DNA of 28,446 nucleotides from Wandonia sp964447015. GTDB lineage: Bacteria; Bacteroidota; Bacteroidia; Flavobacteriales_D; Crocinitomicaceae. Positions 13,213 through 22,740 of this stretch are shown piece by piece. The stretch covers positions 1 through 28,446 of the forward strand of contig CAYUQU010000039.1 of NCBI GenBank assembly GCA_964447015.1. The letters run 5' to 3'. The position numbers were made by a program, and so were the translations under genes. How positions within the stretch are numbered: position 1 is the stretch's first letter; every line of letters starts with the position of its first letter. The notes under the pieces were generated by a model that saw only the letters and a program-made list of their open reading frames with translations, did not search any database and was not told the origin of the DNA.

Positions 13213-15228
13213 TTACTTCTTTATAAATGACTCGGAATATTTCTTTCCATCATTGGTTTCAATAATCAACACGTATAAACCGCTTGCCAATTTAGAGATA
13301 TCAAACTTTGCATCATTTGTATTTAAGGTCTGTACTTTTGCTCCCAAATGAGATATAATTGAGAGGTTTTTCGCATTCATTAAATCTAAGTTTTCAATAG
13401 TTATATAATCAGAAGAAGGATTTGGGTAAAGATTAACTTTTTTCCCCTCTACTTCAAATAAACTAAGGGCATTTGTCGCTTCCACATCCAATATGGTTTG
13501 GTTTATTTCTGGGTCAATAATTATATCTACTACACCCGATGGCCATAGAATTCGAACAGAATCAATCTCTGTTGCTTGTCCTATTCCAAAATGAACATTA
13601 AGTGTATTCATATAGCGAAAGCCTACCCCACATTGAACATCGCGAATTTGTTTGCCCCATTCACCATAAAGCTCAACTCGCGCTCCAATTCCATTACTAT
13701 TACTGTGAATTCCTTGTAAATTAATTTTAATCCAATTATTGTCATTACCATCGTTCATGTAAACTGTATTGCCATTTTGGATGTCTAAAAACCCATCGTT
13801 ATTTAAATCGCCTATTGCGCCATTCGAAAACGCATATTCAACAGGCGAAAAAGTCATATCCCCATTATTAAACATGATTTTATTTCCACCACCCAATACA
13901 TCTGCAAAACCATCATTATCAAAATCGTAAGAAACATGCTCAATATTCAAACTTGTGTTGTCATCCCATCCGCTACCTGCTGTCACATCAGAAAAAGTTC
14001 CGTCACCATTGTTGCGCATTAGTTTATGTGAGCCATTTGCAGTTGAGCTGGCACCAACAAGCGCATCCATAAACCCATCATTATCATAATCATTCCAAGC
14101 TGACGACCAAGTTTGAACAGGATCTGCCATGTTAGATGCAATTGACACATCAGTAAACACTCCATTTCCGTCATTTCTATGTAATTCATTTATATTTGCT
14201 GTAGAAGCTCCTCCTCTACATTTTGCAATAAACAAATCCTGGTCTCCGTCATTGTCATAATCAATCCAAACTGAACCGTAATTTCCTCCTTCAGGATGAT
14301 CTCCGAGTCCTCCTTGATTGTACACAAGATTCCCTTCACCATCATTTAAGTAATATACATTTGGTTCAACATCATGACACACAAAAGCATCTAAATGTCC
14401 ATCATTGTTAATGTCGACAAAATTACTGCGTTGCGAAAACACATATTCTGAACCTGAAATTTCTGTATATCCCGTACCTGTAGAATTTGCTTTCATAAAT
14501 GTAACGCCACTTCCTCCACCATAGAGTAAATCGTTAAAGCCATTCTTGTCAAAATCAGCTACAGCCATACTCCAACTTGGTAAAAAATCAGCATTCTCAG
14601 TTACTATAGTTGTATTTGTAAATGCGCCTGAAATTTGTTGATAATGAATCTGTACGGAGTTTGATGAAACTGATACAATATCATCAAGATAATCACCATT
14701 CATATCTACAACACTTATTTTATAGTCCCCTGTAATTGAAGGGAAAAAATTTGGAGTAAAAGTTACAGGGAATACAACTGGCTCTTCAGCTGGAGCTTCA
14801 CTCAAATTGAACTCAAACCCATTTGAAGACCATCTATTGTCAAATGCAATATAATATGATGTCCCAAATGTAACTTGAAAAGTAGCAAGAGATGTGAGTC
14901 CACTCCCTGAATCATCATCCCCCGCATGACAAACTAAAGCACCACAAGCACCTGTATACACATGAAATCGTGTGTCAACTCCAGAATTCACCACTAAATC
15001 GGTTGTAACAGTTACGGTATAATCGTCATCTGGAGTATATAAGTACCATTCCCCAGCCGTTGCTCCAGGTCCATTTGCTGCACAAATCGGATCAGGAACT
15101 TCAGTACCATCAATAGATGTAACAACGTGATTGCCGGCTGTAATTGTTAACGCAGTAGCACATGTATTTTGAGCGAAAATTGCAACGGGAAAACACATTG
15201 CTAAGAGTAAGAAATATTTGTTTTTCAT
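13213..15228 (-). CDS. Secreted FG-GAP/VCBS repeat protein with ASPIC/UnbV domain and T9SS sorting tail
   Basis: 671 residues with a signal peptide (1-20, ending AIFAQ). About 21-150 is a beta-sandwich of the pre-peptidase C-terminal (PPC) type (GEWYLYTPDDDYTVTVTTDL, FHVYTGACGALVC, YYIAFDNRW). About 165-500 holds at least seven FG-GAP/VCBS repeats with calcium-binding DxDxDG-like loops (DINNDGHLDAF, DYDNDGDQDLF, DYDNDGFMDAL, DFDNDGFADVL, DLNNDGFLDIQ), which should form a beta propeller. An ASPIC/UnbV domain follows (about 510-590: IGARVELYG, GVGFRYMNTLNVHFGIG, ILWPSGVVD). The last 80 residues are a type A T9SS sorting domain (VNLYPNPSSDYITIEN, LASGLYVLIIE). It should cross the outer membrane by T9SS and be released or attached to the surface. 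Ligand unknown. It starts 30 bases after the cytochrome gene, probably one operon. Confidence 0.9.
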   Translation of the reverse strand: MKNKYFLLLAMCFPVAIFAQNTCATALTITAGNHVVTSIDGTEVPDPICAANGPGATAGEWYLYTPDDDYTVTVTTDLVVNSGVDTRFHVYTGACGALVCHAGDDDSGSGLTSLATFQVTFGTSYYIAFDNRWSSNGFEFNLSEAPAEEPVVFPVTFTPNFFPSITGDYKISVVDMNGDYLDDIVSVSSNSVQIHYQQISGAFTNTTIVTENADFLPSWSMAVADFDKNGFNDLLYGGGSGVTFMKANSTGTGYTEISGSEYVFSQRSNFVDINNDGHLDAFVCHDVEPNVYYLNDGEGNLVYNQGGLGDHPEGGNYGSVWIDYDNDGDQDLFIAKCRGGASTANINELHRNDGNGVFTDVSIASNMADPVQTWSSAWNDYDNDGFMDALVGASSTANGSHKLMRNNGDGTFSDVTAGSGWDDNTSLNIEHVSYDFDNDGFADVLGGGNKIMFNNGDMTFSPVEYAFSNGAIGDLNNDGFLDIQNGNTVYMNDGNDNNWIKINLQGIHSNSNGIGARVELYGEWGKQIRDVQCGVGFRYMNTLNVHFGIGQATEIDSVRILWPSGVVDIIIDPEINQTILDVEATNALSLFEVEGKKVNLYPNPSSDYITIENLDLMNAKNLSIISHLGAKVQTLNTNDAKFDISKLASGLYVLIIETNDGKKYSESFIKK

Positions 15229-15258
15229 AGTAAATAGAATAAATGAATTTTTACTAAC

Positions 15259-16341
15259 TTAATCACATGTCTCTACAGAATTAATCCAATCCTCTAAGAG
15301 TTGAACGCCTTCTTCATGAACTAAAGAGCGACCAAGTAAGGGCATTCTGTTTGCCTCGTCAACTGAACTAAGACGGAAATGCATCATCGAACGTTGCACG
15401 TTACTTGGAGTAATAATATAGGTTAAAGAGGCATCTATAAATTCATCTGGCTCAACACAAAGCCCCATGTTCACATGACTAACTGTTTCGGAAAATCCTA
15501 AACGTATTGGTCTGTAATCACAGTGACTATTTTCACGATGACAATGTGCACAATTTATATCTAAATAAGAACGTAAACGCAATTCAATATCTGCGCTTTC
15601 GTCAGTATAATCTATTGTTGAAAGAATAGAACTTGGTAGATTATTCTCTAAATAGCCCTCTGAAATGAGCTTTTGAAGTTGATTCTTAATTCCATCTGGG
15701 TAATTGAAATTCAAATTCAAGTTTTGTGGTTTAATACCAATTGGAATAGGTTGCTCATTCATTTTGTGGCAAATCAAACACTCTGTTTCAGAAGGAATTC
15801 TATAATTCGTTGATTTTAAATTTCCTGATTCTAACCAACTGACTTCTGTATAACTTCCACTCATATCAAGATAGGCTTCAGTTTGATCTTCATTCCAGAT
15901 GTACTCAGCAAAAATCCAACCCGTTGATTTGCGAATCATAATTCGGGTTTCAATAATTCGAGTTGTATTCTCTGGTTGAATATTGTTATAATAAAAATTC
16001 TTTATCAACGCAGATCCCACAGGGAGATTAATAATCTCACTATCTGATACATAAGACCCCTTCACTCCTTCTGGCATCCATATAAACCGCTTCTTCTTTG
16101 CGTAATCTGTAAATAATGAACTTGCGGGTTTATACTCAATCACTCCCTCAGCAGGCAGTTGATTTTTCATGTCCCCTTCAAAAAAATTATACTCCGACAA
16201 TTTTTGATAAGGAACTTTTGTTAAGTCGACCGAAACTTTACTTACAACCATCGGTGTGTAAACTCCTACTTCCTTTTTACAAGAAAACAATGAAAGTATT
16301 GACACTAAAATAAGGCAAGTATAAAATGAAAATTTGTACAT
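15259..16341 (-). CDS. Di-heme c-type cytochrome lipoprotein
   Basis: 360 residues. A hydrophobic signal ending in the lipobox LFSC (Cys21) indicates a lipoprotein on the periplasmic or outer membrane. Two heme c attachment motifs are present: CLICH (188-192) and CAHCH (264-268). The N-terminal half has no heme site and contains SLFTDYAKKKRFIWMPEG and aromatic-rich strands. The layout resembles the uncharacterised di-heme family around Shewanella SO_2930 / Hyphomonas HNE_0200, which I recall but could not check. Electron partner and substrate are unknown. I chose the ATG at 16341 over a GTG two codons upstream because it directly precedes the signal peptide. First gene of a two-gene unit with the FG-GAP protein. 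Confidence 0.83.
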   Translation of the reverse strand: MYKFSFYTCLILVSILSLFSCKKEVGVYTPMVVSKVSVDLTKVPYQKLSEYNFFEGDMKNQLPAEGVIEYKPASSLFTDYAKKKRFIWMPEGVKGSYVSDSEIINLPVGSALIKNFYYNNIQPENTTRIIETRIMIRKSTGWIFAEYIWNEDQTEAYLDMSGSYTEVSWLESGNLKSTNYRIPSETECLICHKMNEQPIPIGIKPQNLNLNFNYPDGIKNQLQKLISEGYLENNLPSSILSTIDYTDESADIELRLRSYLDINCAHCHRENSHCDYRPIRLGFSETVSHVNMGLCVEPDEFIDASLTYIITPSNVQRSMMHFRLSSVDEANRMPLLGRSLVHEEGVQLLEDWINSVETCD

Positions 16342-16438
16342 ATCCACAGATTGAATTCACCAATTTATGAAAATAAAGCCGGAATTTACATTGTAAGTGT
16401 GAAAAATTATAATGACATATATCTCCTATCGGATTACT

Positions 16439-18256
16439 ATGTTATATTTGTCGAAAAAAAATTTAAACTTGAGTATTACAATCACCATAATTGTTATTAT
16501 CCTTTCAATAATACTCTTCGCTACAGAGCTTATCAGTATTGACTTAGTGGCAATTAGCGGAATAGTTGCTTTGATAATAACTGGTGTCATCACTCCGCAA
16601 CAAGGTGTTGAAGGGTTTAGCAATAAAGCAACAATCACAGTAGCATTTATGTTTATACTCAGTGCAGCCTTATTAAAAACAGGAGCACTTCAGTATCTAG
16701 CGCATAAGTTATCAAAATCGTTTCAATCCAACTTCACACTCTCATTAATCATAATGATGGTACTAATAGCTGTTATCTCAGCGTTTATTAACAATACTCC
16801 CGTTGTTGCTGTGTTTATTCCAGTTGTCATTCAACTCGCACACTCTGCAGGATATAGTCCGCAAAAGATTTTGATTCCTCTCTCTTTCGCTTCAATCTTT
16901 GGAGGTACATGTACGCTCGTTGGAACTTCGACAAATATTCTGGTCAGTGGTATTGCTAAATCACATGGAATGGAAGAAATTTCTATGTTCTCCATGACAC
17001 CATTTGGCTTAATTTTATTGGTGATTGGGATCCTGTATATGGTTTTTATCGGTGTTCCACTTTTGCCAAAACAATCTCCCAAAAAGAATATTGATTCAGA
17101 ATACAATATCCAAGATTATATCATGGAAATTGAGCTTTTGAATAATTCGGCGTCAATAAATAAATCAATAGCTGAATCTGAATTTCTCACTGAAATTGGA
17201 GCGGAAATCATTACGATAAGTCGCAATGAAGAGTATTACCCCATGCCATCAGAAGAATTCATTTTGAGAACAAACGATATTCTCAGAATAAAGTGCAACG
17301 TCGAAAGAATAAAGCAATTTAAAGATAAAATTCGCGTCGTAAGTAGTGATAATTTCAAGATTAATGGAAATAGTATTCGAAGTAAAGAAATGTCCATAGT
17401 TGAGATTGTCGTGACTTCAGACTCCTCACTAGAAGGGAAAACGCTTCACCAAACTGATTTCAAAAAGCGATTTCGAGCAATACCTTTGGCCATCAAGCAT
17501 CGCGAGAACATTCAGCACGAAAGACTTTATGATGTAATTCTGAAATCTGGCGACATTGTTTTATTCGAAGTCAGAACACGCTATCTAAATGATTTGAAAA
17601 AATTGGAGCGCGAGCAAAATTCTTCGATTGTTATCTTATCAGAAGAAAATATATTGGACTTCAATCAATCAAAGTTCTATATTGTCTTGTTCATTCTGCT
17701 TGGTGTTATCCTAACGGCTACAATCGGAATTTTTGACATTATGGTGTCAGCGATGCTTGGTGTTACCTTACTTAGCCTATTCAAAATTGTTTCAATGAAA
17801 GAGGCATATGAATCAATAAACTGGAAAGTTATTATGCTTTTGGCTGGAGCTCTATCACTAGGAACTGCCATGGCAAACACGGGATTAGACCAACTGATTG
17901 CAACCTCATTGGTATCCACTCTCGAACCTTGGGGACCTATTGCAATTCTCTCTGGACTATACTTAATCACCTCGCTTCTAACGGAACTCATGTCAAACCA
18001 TGCAACAGCAGCACTATTAGCCCCAATCGCAATCGTCACGGCTAATAATCTCGATTTGAACCCTATGCCTTTCTTAATGGCTGTTACTTTTGCAGCCTCT
18101 GCAAGTTTCATGACGCCAACAGGATATCACGCTAACACTATGGTATATAGTGCGGGGCAGTATAAATATTTCGATTTTCTCAAAGTGGGCACTTTACTAA
18201 ACATCCTTTTTTGGATTTTGGCCACGCTTTTAATCCCTGTGTTCTATCCACCATAA
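16439..18256 (+). CDS. SLC13/DASS-type anion transporter with two RCK-C (TrkA-C) domains
   Basis: Inner-membrane Na+- or H+-coupled anion symporter of about 605 residues. The divalent-anion (DASS/ArsB-like) signatures occur twice, once per inverted half: FINNTPVVAVFIPVV with GTCTLVGTSTNILVSG in the first half, and ELMSNHATAALLAP with SFMTPTGYHANTMVYSAGQY in the second. Between the halves lie about 200 soluble residues (17100-17650) with two TrkA-C-like folds (YPMPSEEFILRTNDILRIKC and ERLYDVILKSGDIVLFEV), typical of bacterial sulfate/thiosulfate-type SLC13 proteins. The substrate (sulfate, phosphate or dicarboxylate) cannot be fixed by eye. The start is uncertain: ATG 16412, ATG 16439 or TTG 16469 (a TATATTTG -7-like box lies at 16443-16450). 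I used 16439. No partner gene is adjacent; it is divergent from the cytochrome gene. Confidence 0.88.
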   Translation: MLYLSKKNLNLSITITIIVIILSIILFATELISIDLVAISGIVALIITGVITPQQGVEGFSNKATITVAFMFILSAALLKTGALQYLAHKLSKSFQSNFTLSLIIMMVLIAVISAFINNTPVVAVFIPVVIQLAHSAGYSPQKILIPLSFASIFGGTCTLVGTSTNILVSGIAKSHGMEEISMFSMTPFGLILLVIGILYMVFIGVPLLPKQSPKKNIDSEYNIQDYIMEIELLNNSASINKSIAESEFLTEIGAEIITISRNEEYYPMPSEEFILRTNDILRIKCNVERIKQFKDKIRVVSSDNFKINGNSIRSKEMSIVEIVVTSDSSLEGKTLHQTDFKKRFRAIPLAIKHRENIQHERLYDVILKSGDIVLFEVRTRYLNDLKKLEREQNSSIVILSEENILDFNQSKFYIVLFILLGVILTATIGIFDIMVSAMLGVTLLSLFKIVSMKEAYESINWKVIMLLAGALSLGTAMANTGLDQLIATSLVSTLEPWGPIAILSGLYLITSLLTELMSNHATAALLAPIAIVTANNLDLNPMPFLMAVTFAASASFMTPTGYHANTMVYSAGQYKYFDFLKVGTLLNILFWILATLLIPVFYPP

Positions 18257-18265
18257 TTTTATCAA

Positions 18266-18298
18266 AATTGTTGTTTTTTAAACAATTCTTGGTTTTAG
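18266..18298 (+). terminator. Weak hairpin after the SLC13 gene
   Basis: AATTGTT (18266-18272) and AACAATT (18281-18287) pair around an 8-base T-rich loop; a short T-run follows at 18293-18296. AT-only stem, so the call is tentative. Confidence 0.35.
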
Positions 18299-18442
18299 AT
18301 ATTAATCTTTCTAAATTGTCATCATAAAACAAATGCTATGAAACACGTATTTAAGATTCTATTTCCTGAATGAAACCTGAAGTGATATTTTATATCCTAC
18401 AACTGACTTGTAAACCAGTAAAATTAAATGAAACCGTATATT

Positions 18443-21400
18443 ATGAAAAAAATAAATATTCTGCTTTTATTATGCATGTTATTTGTTGGAATTAACTCTA
18501 CAGCGCAAAAGGTATATGAATGGTACCAAGATGGTATCGTTGTATTCCAACTAAAAACTACTACAAGTTATACAATCCCATCAAGAGATAAACAAGTTGA
18601 TTTTAAACAAGTTGATTTTATTTCTTTAATTCAAGATCAATATGGGATTTACGAAATGACTCAACTTCATCCAAATGATAAAGATGAGTTACTCCGTCGC
18701 ACTTACCAAATTAAATTCAATGCAGTTGACAAAGTGGATGCAATCATCCGTGATATTGCGCAAGTACCAGTGATAGAATATGCCGAGAAGAAAGAACTCC
18801 ACGGTCACTTTTTAACACCTAATGATTTGGGGGCAAATACAACTACAGGTACAGGTATGTGGCATTTGTACAGAATGAACGCTCAACAAGCATGGGATTT
18901 GTCTACAGGAAGTGCAAACATTGTCGTAGCTGTTACAGATGATGCTATCTTATCCACACATCAGGATCTAACAAATAAGCTAGTTACAGGCTACGATGCA
19001 CCGACAGGAGGCAGCAATACAAATCCCTGCGGTTCTAACGATGGAAATCACGGAACACACGTATCTGGAACTGTTGGAGCTGAATCAAACAATGGCATTG
19101 GAGTTGCTTCCATCGGATATAATGTAAGTGTGATGCCAGTAAAAATCGGAAACTGTAACGGTCAGTTAACTCATGGATACGAAGGGATAAATTGGGCCGC
19201 AAATAATGGTGCAGATGTCATTAACATGTCTTGGGGTGGCGGAGGCTCGTCCAATTACGGTCAAAATGTATGTAACGCAGCTTTTAATGCAGGTTCAATT
19301 TTAGTTGCCGCAGCAGGAAATGACGGTACTAATCAACAATTTTATCCAGCGGCATACAACAACGTAATTGCTGTAGCAAGCACCACTACGAATGATGCCA
19401 AGTCAGGCTTTTCTCAATATGGAACATGGATTACTGTTTCTGCTCCGGGATCAGCTATTAGAAGTACCTGGGCATCGGGTAATACAGCGTATAATCGTAT
19501 ACAAGGGACATCTATGGCATCACCAAATGTAGCAGGTTTGATAGGGCTAATGAAGTCTTATGTGCCTAACGTGAGTAATGCTAATATTATCAATTGCTTA
19601 TTGAGTACTGCTGCGAATATAAACTCTGTTAATCCGAGTTACATAGGTCAATTAGGATCTGGGCGTATCGATGCACTTGCTGCTCTTCAATGCATGGGCT
19701 TATATAATGTAAATGTAGATGCAGGAATATCTGCTATTAGTTCTCCTTCTAGCACTATCTGTGGAGCCTCTTTTACTCCTCAAGTTACTTTACGCAATTT
19801 TGGAGCAAACACACTAACAAGTGTAATTATCAACTATGAATGGAACGGTAATCCGCAAACATATAACTGGTCAGGTAATTTAACAACTGGTCAAACTGTC
19901 CTTGTCACTCTTCCTGTTCAATCTGGAGGCGCAGGAAATTACACTTTTACTGCATCTACAAGTAATCCAAATAATTCAACAGATGAAAACCTCGGGAACA
20001 ATGCATCATCAGTAAATTTCGCAATGGATCCAAACGGTCAAATTGTAGATTTGACTGTGATTACAGATTGCTATGGAGAAGAGATTACATGGAATATAAC
20101 AGATGAAGATGGATTACAAGTAGCTACAGGAGGTCCATACACGAATGTAGCAGGGGGAGCTACAAATAATTATGCATTATGTTTACCTGTTGGTTGTTAT
20201 ACCTTTAATATTATTGACACATACGGAGATGGAATGTACGGAAGTCAATGGCAAAACTGTAGTGTAAATGGTAATTATTATATGACAGATGAAGGTGGTG
20301 CTACCTTATTTCAAATGACTGCAGCAAATGCTAATTTCGGATTTAGCACATCGCACAACTTCTGCGTTATAGCTCCAAATGTATTCAATGATGCTGGCAT
20401 TGTTCAAATAAATTCTCCTGACGGGTTGGTTTGTTCTTCAACAATTAATCCTGAAATAGAATTGCGAAATTTCGGGTTAAATCCACTTACAACAGTAGAC
20501 ATTAACTATCAAACTTCAGGTGGTTTGCAAACATTCTCTTGGACAGGAAACTTGACTTCAGGTCAATCAACTAATGTAGTGTTACCCGCTATTGGTGTCA
20601 CTTCTGGTTCGATTACGATTACAGCATATACATCGTCTCCAAATGGAGTAGCTGATGATAATTCTGCAAATGATCAAACTCAAAAAACATTGATGGTTTA
20701 CAGCGGAGCAGGTTTGCCTCTTCCATTTACTGAAACCTTTGAAAACTCTCCTTTCACCACAAACTGGACAATCGACAATCCTGACAATGAAACGACTTGG
20801 GAAATAGCAACTGTTACTGGTACTGCCCCAGGAAATAAAGCAGCAAAAATAGACTTCTTTAATTATGCTCAAGCTTCTCGTAGAGATGGGATGATTAGTC
20901 CAAAACTCAATTTAGCAGGTTATTCATCTGTCGATCTAACTTTTGAACATGCCTATCGCCGATTTAATCAAACAGCAACTGACTCCTTAATTGTGTATGT
21001 CTCTACAGATTGCGGAAACACATATAACAGAGTCTTTGCTCGTGGAGAAAACGGGACAGGTACATTTGCGACTGCCACAACAACAACTGTAGCATTTAAC
21101 CCTGCAAATTCAGATGAATGGTGTATGGGCACAGTTGGCTCAGATTGCTATTCTGTCAATTTAGATAGCTATATCGGCCAACAAATTTTAATCAAGTTTG
21201 AAGGGTTTAATGCAGGAACAGTGGGTAACAACTTATATATTGACAATATCAATGTGATAGGAGTCCCTACTGACAATATTCCTACCCCATCGTTTACAGA
21301 AAATACACAAATCGTTTGTGAGGGAGGTTCTATAACTTTCACAGATCAATCAACTGCAAACATCACAGGTTGGAATTGGAGTTTCCCAGGAGGGAGTCCA

Positions 21401-22684
21401 GCGACATCTACAAGTCAAAACCCAACCGTTACATACCCTAGCGCTGGGAACTATAATGTAACTTTAGAAGTGACCAACTCGTTTGGAACAGAATCTATTA
21501 CATTAACAAACCACATCACGGTTAATACTCTTCCAAATGTCAGCATCAGTTCGCCTTCAACTACAATATGTGAAGGTTCATCTGTAAACTTGGTAGCTAG
21601 TGGAGCAAACACTTATACGTGGGATAATGGATTAGGAAGTGGTCCTTCAAAAACTGTTTCTCCAACCACAACCACAACTTATGAAGTGACTGGTTCTGCA
21701 GGACAAGGCTGTACAAATACAGAAACAATAACAATTACAGTTACTCCACAGCCAATTGTAAGTTCGACCGCAACAGAGACATCTATCTGTAATGGAGACA
21801 ACACCACAATTAGTGCCTCAGGTGCAGATACTTATTCATGGAATAATGGATTGGGCGCAGGTGCATTACACACAGTGTCTCCAACCCAAACAACTACATA
21901 TATTGTCACAGGAACGGTAGGAACATGTACAAATACATCTACAGTTACTATTACAGTGATTGAGGAAGCAGCATTACAAGTAAATGCAGGAAGCGCAAGT
22001 ATTTGCGAAGGTAATAGCACGACAATTTCCGCAAATGGAGGGACAGGTTACACCTGGAGTCCACCATTAGGATTGAGTTCGACAACAGGAAATCCAGTTA
22101 CCGCTAGTCCAACAGTTACTACAACGTACACTGTAGTTGGTAATACAACCTGTGGTACTGCAACAGCTAACATTACGATAACTGTTACCGCTGCTCCTCC
22201 AACGCCAATAATATATCAACAAGGCAATGTGCTTTCAACCACAGCGTCAGGGGGGGCTTCAATTCAATGGTACCTTAATGGGTCGCCAATTGCTGGAGCG
22301 ACTAATGCAAATTATACAATCTCTGAAAATGGCACATACACTGTGGTAATAACAAATAACGATGGCTGTTCTTCTACATCAGAAGCGACAAATGCTGAAT
22401 TGGACACCAGTGGATTGGCAGAAAATGACCTTGGATTTGGCTATGTAATATACCCTAATCCAACACATGGTGAATTTAAGCTTACTGTACATGGATTGAC
22501 AGAGACTGTTAACTTCAAACTTTATGATGTGTTAGGAAAAGAAATTAACTTGAATAAGGAAACTAGTATTTCAACAAATTCTACTTTGAATTTTGACCTT
22601 ACTGGTTATTCTGAAGGTGTTTATTTTATTTCATTTAGCACGGTAAAAGGAACTGTGATTGAAAAAATAGTTTTGCAAAAATAA
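18443..22684 (+). CDS. Large secreted subtilisin-like (S8) protease with PKD/Ig-like modules and T9SS sorting domain
   Basis: About 1413 residues from the ATG at 18443, which gives MKKINILLLL and a signal peptide ending STAQ; the ATG at 18428 only adds five residues. After a propeptide-like region comes an S8 peptidase domain with a full triad: Asp166 (VAVTDDAI), His203 (HGTHVSG), Ser357 (GTSMASP), plus oxyanion Asn293 (AAAGNDG). Next are two similar CARDB-like modules (beginning near 19712 and 20389: DAG-I...SP...C...LRNFG), a jelly-roll/MAM-like domain (about 20720-21260), a PKD domain (about 21290-21520: FTDQSTANITGWNWSFPGG), three Ig-like repeats, a C-terminal Ig-like module (IQWYLNGSPIAGATNANY), and a T9SS sorting domain (YVIYPNPTHGEFKLTV ... 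EKIVLQK). It should be an extracellular protease. A strong terminator follows; it is a single-gene unit. Confidence 0.93.
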   Translation: MKKINILLLLCMLFVGINSTAQKVYEWYQDGIVVFQLKTTTSYTIPSRDKQVDFKQVDFISLIQDQYGIYEMTQLHPNDKDELLRRTYQIKFNAVDKVDAIIRDIAQVPVIEYAEKKELHGHFLTPNDLGANTTTGTGMWHLYRMNAQQAWDLSTGSANIVVAVTDDAILSTHQDLTNKLVTGYDAPTGGSNTNPCGSNDGNHGTHVSGTVGAESNNGIGVASIGYNVSVMPVKIGNCNGQLTHGYEGINWAANNGADVINMSWGGGGSSNYGQNVCNAAFNAGSILVAAAGNDGTNQQFYPAAYNNVIAVASTTTNDAKSGFSQYGTWITVSAPGSAIRSTWASGNTAYNRIQGTSMASPNVAGLIGLMKSYVPNVSNANIINCLLSTAANINSVNPSYIGQLGSGRIDALAALQCMGLYNVNVDAGISAISSPSSTICGASFTPQVTLRNFGANTLTSVIINYEWNGNPQTYNWSGNLTTGQTVLVTLPVQSGGAGNYTFTASTSNPNNSTDENLGNNASSVNFAMDPNGQIVDLTVITDCYGEEITWNITDEDGLQVATGGPYTNVAGGATNNYALCLPVGCYTFNIIDTYGDGMYGSQWQNCSVNGNYYMTDEGGATLFQMTAANANFGFSTSHNFCVIAPNVFNDAGIVQINSPDGLVCSSTINPEIELRNFGLNPLTTVDINYQTSGGLQTFSWTGNLTSGQSTNVVLPAIGVTSGSITITAYTSSPNGVADDNSANDQTQKTLMVYSGAGLPLPFTETFENSPFTTNWTIDNPDNETTWEIATVTGTAPGNKAAKIDFFNYAQASRRDGMISPKLNLAGYSSVDLTFEHAYRRFNQTATDSLIVYVSTDCGNTYNRVFARGENGTGTFATATTTTVAFNPANSDEWCMGTVGSDCYSVNLDSYIGQQILIKFEGFNAGTVGNNLYIDNINVIGVPTDNIPTPSFTENTQIVCEGGSITFTDQSTANITGWNWSFPGGSPATSTSQNPTVTYPSAGNYNVTLEVTNSFGTESITLTNHITVNTLPNVSISSPSTTICEGSSVNLVASGANTYTWDNGLGSGPSKTVSPTTTTTYEVTGSAGQGCTNTETITITVTPQPIVSSTATETSICNGDNTTISASGADTYSWNNGLGAGALHTVSPTQTTTYIVTGTVGTCTNTSTVTITVIEEAALQVNAGSASICEGNSTTISANGGTGYTWSPPLGLSSTTGNPVTASPTVTTTYTVVGNTTCGTATANITITVTAAPPTPIIYQQGNVLSTTASGGASIQWYLNGSPIAGATNANYTISENGTYTVVITNNDGCSSTSEATNAELDTSGLAENDLGFGYVIYPNPTHGEFKLTVHGLTETVNFKLYDVLGKEINLNKETSISTNSTLNFDLTGYSEGVYFISFSTVKGTVIEKIVLQK
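18590..18619 (+). repeat. In-frame 15-base tandem duplication
   Basis: Two identical, adjacent copies of AAACAAGTTGATTTT (18590-18604 and 18605-18619), coding KQVDFKQVDF in the propeptide-like region of the subtilase. It is 15 bases long, so the frame is kept. Confidence 0.9.
21530..22192 (+). repeat. Three Ig-like modules in tandem inside the subtilase
   Basis: Protein-level repeats of about 70-75 residues with the shared pattern IC-x-G-(S/D/N) ... S-A-x-G ... Y-(T/S)-W ... S-P-T-x-T-T-T-Y-x-V ... C-x-(N/T) ... T-I-T-V. Copies one and two are closest (both keep W-(D/N)-NGLG); copy three has TWSPPLGLSSTTG. They are probably spacer modules between the protease and the sorting tail. Confidence 0.8.
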
Positions 22685-22707
22685 AAATATCAAAACTTAG
22701 ATTTAGA

Positions 22708-22740
22708 AGAGGTAGTTCAAAAGAATTACCTCTTTTTTTT
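22708..22740 (+). terminator. Rho-independent terminator of the subtilase gene
   Basis: AGAGGTAGTT (22708-22717) pairs with AATTACCTCT (22724-22733) with one G-T pair and a 6-base loop, followed by eight T. Strong. Confidence 0.93.

Noticed and set aside
13885..14420. Regular DNDGD-type repeats, considered as a possible DNA-level repeat array
   Set aside because: Similarity is at the protein level (FG-GAP calcium loops); the DNA copies differ too much and have no spacer structure, so this is no CRISPR or satellite.
18406..18420. ACTG...CAGT short inverted repeat upstream of the subtilase
   Set aside because: Only four pairs with a long loop; expected by chance in AT-rich DNA and without T-run or operator context.
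21832..22020. Minus-strand frame inside the Ig-like repeats of the subtilase
   Set aside because: It exists only because the Thr/Ser-rich repeats lack stops on the other strand; no start context or plausible product.
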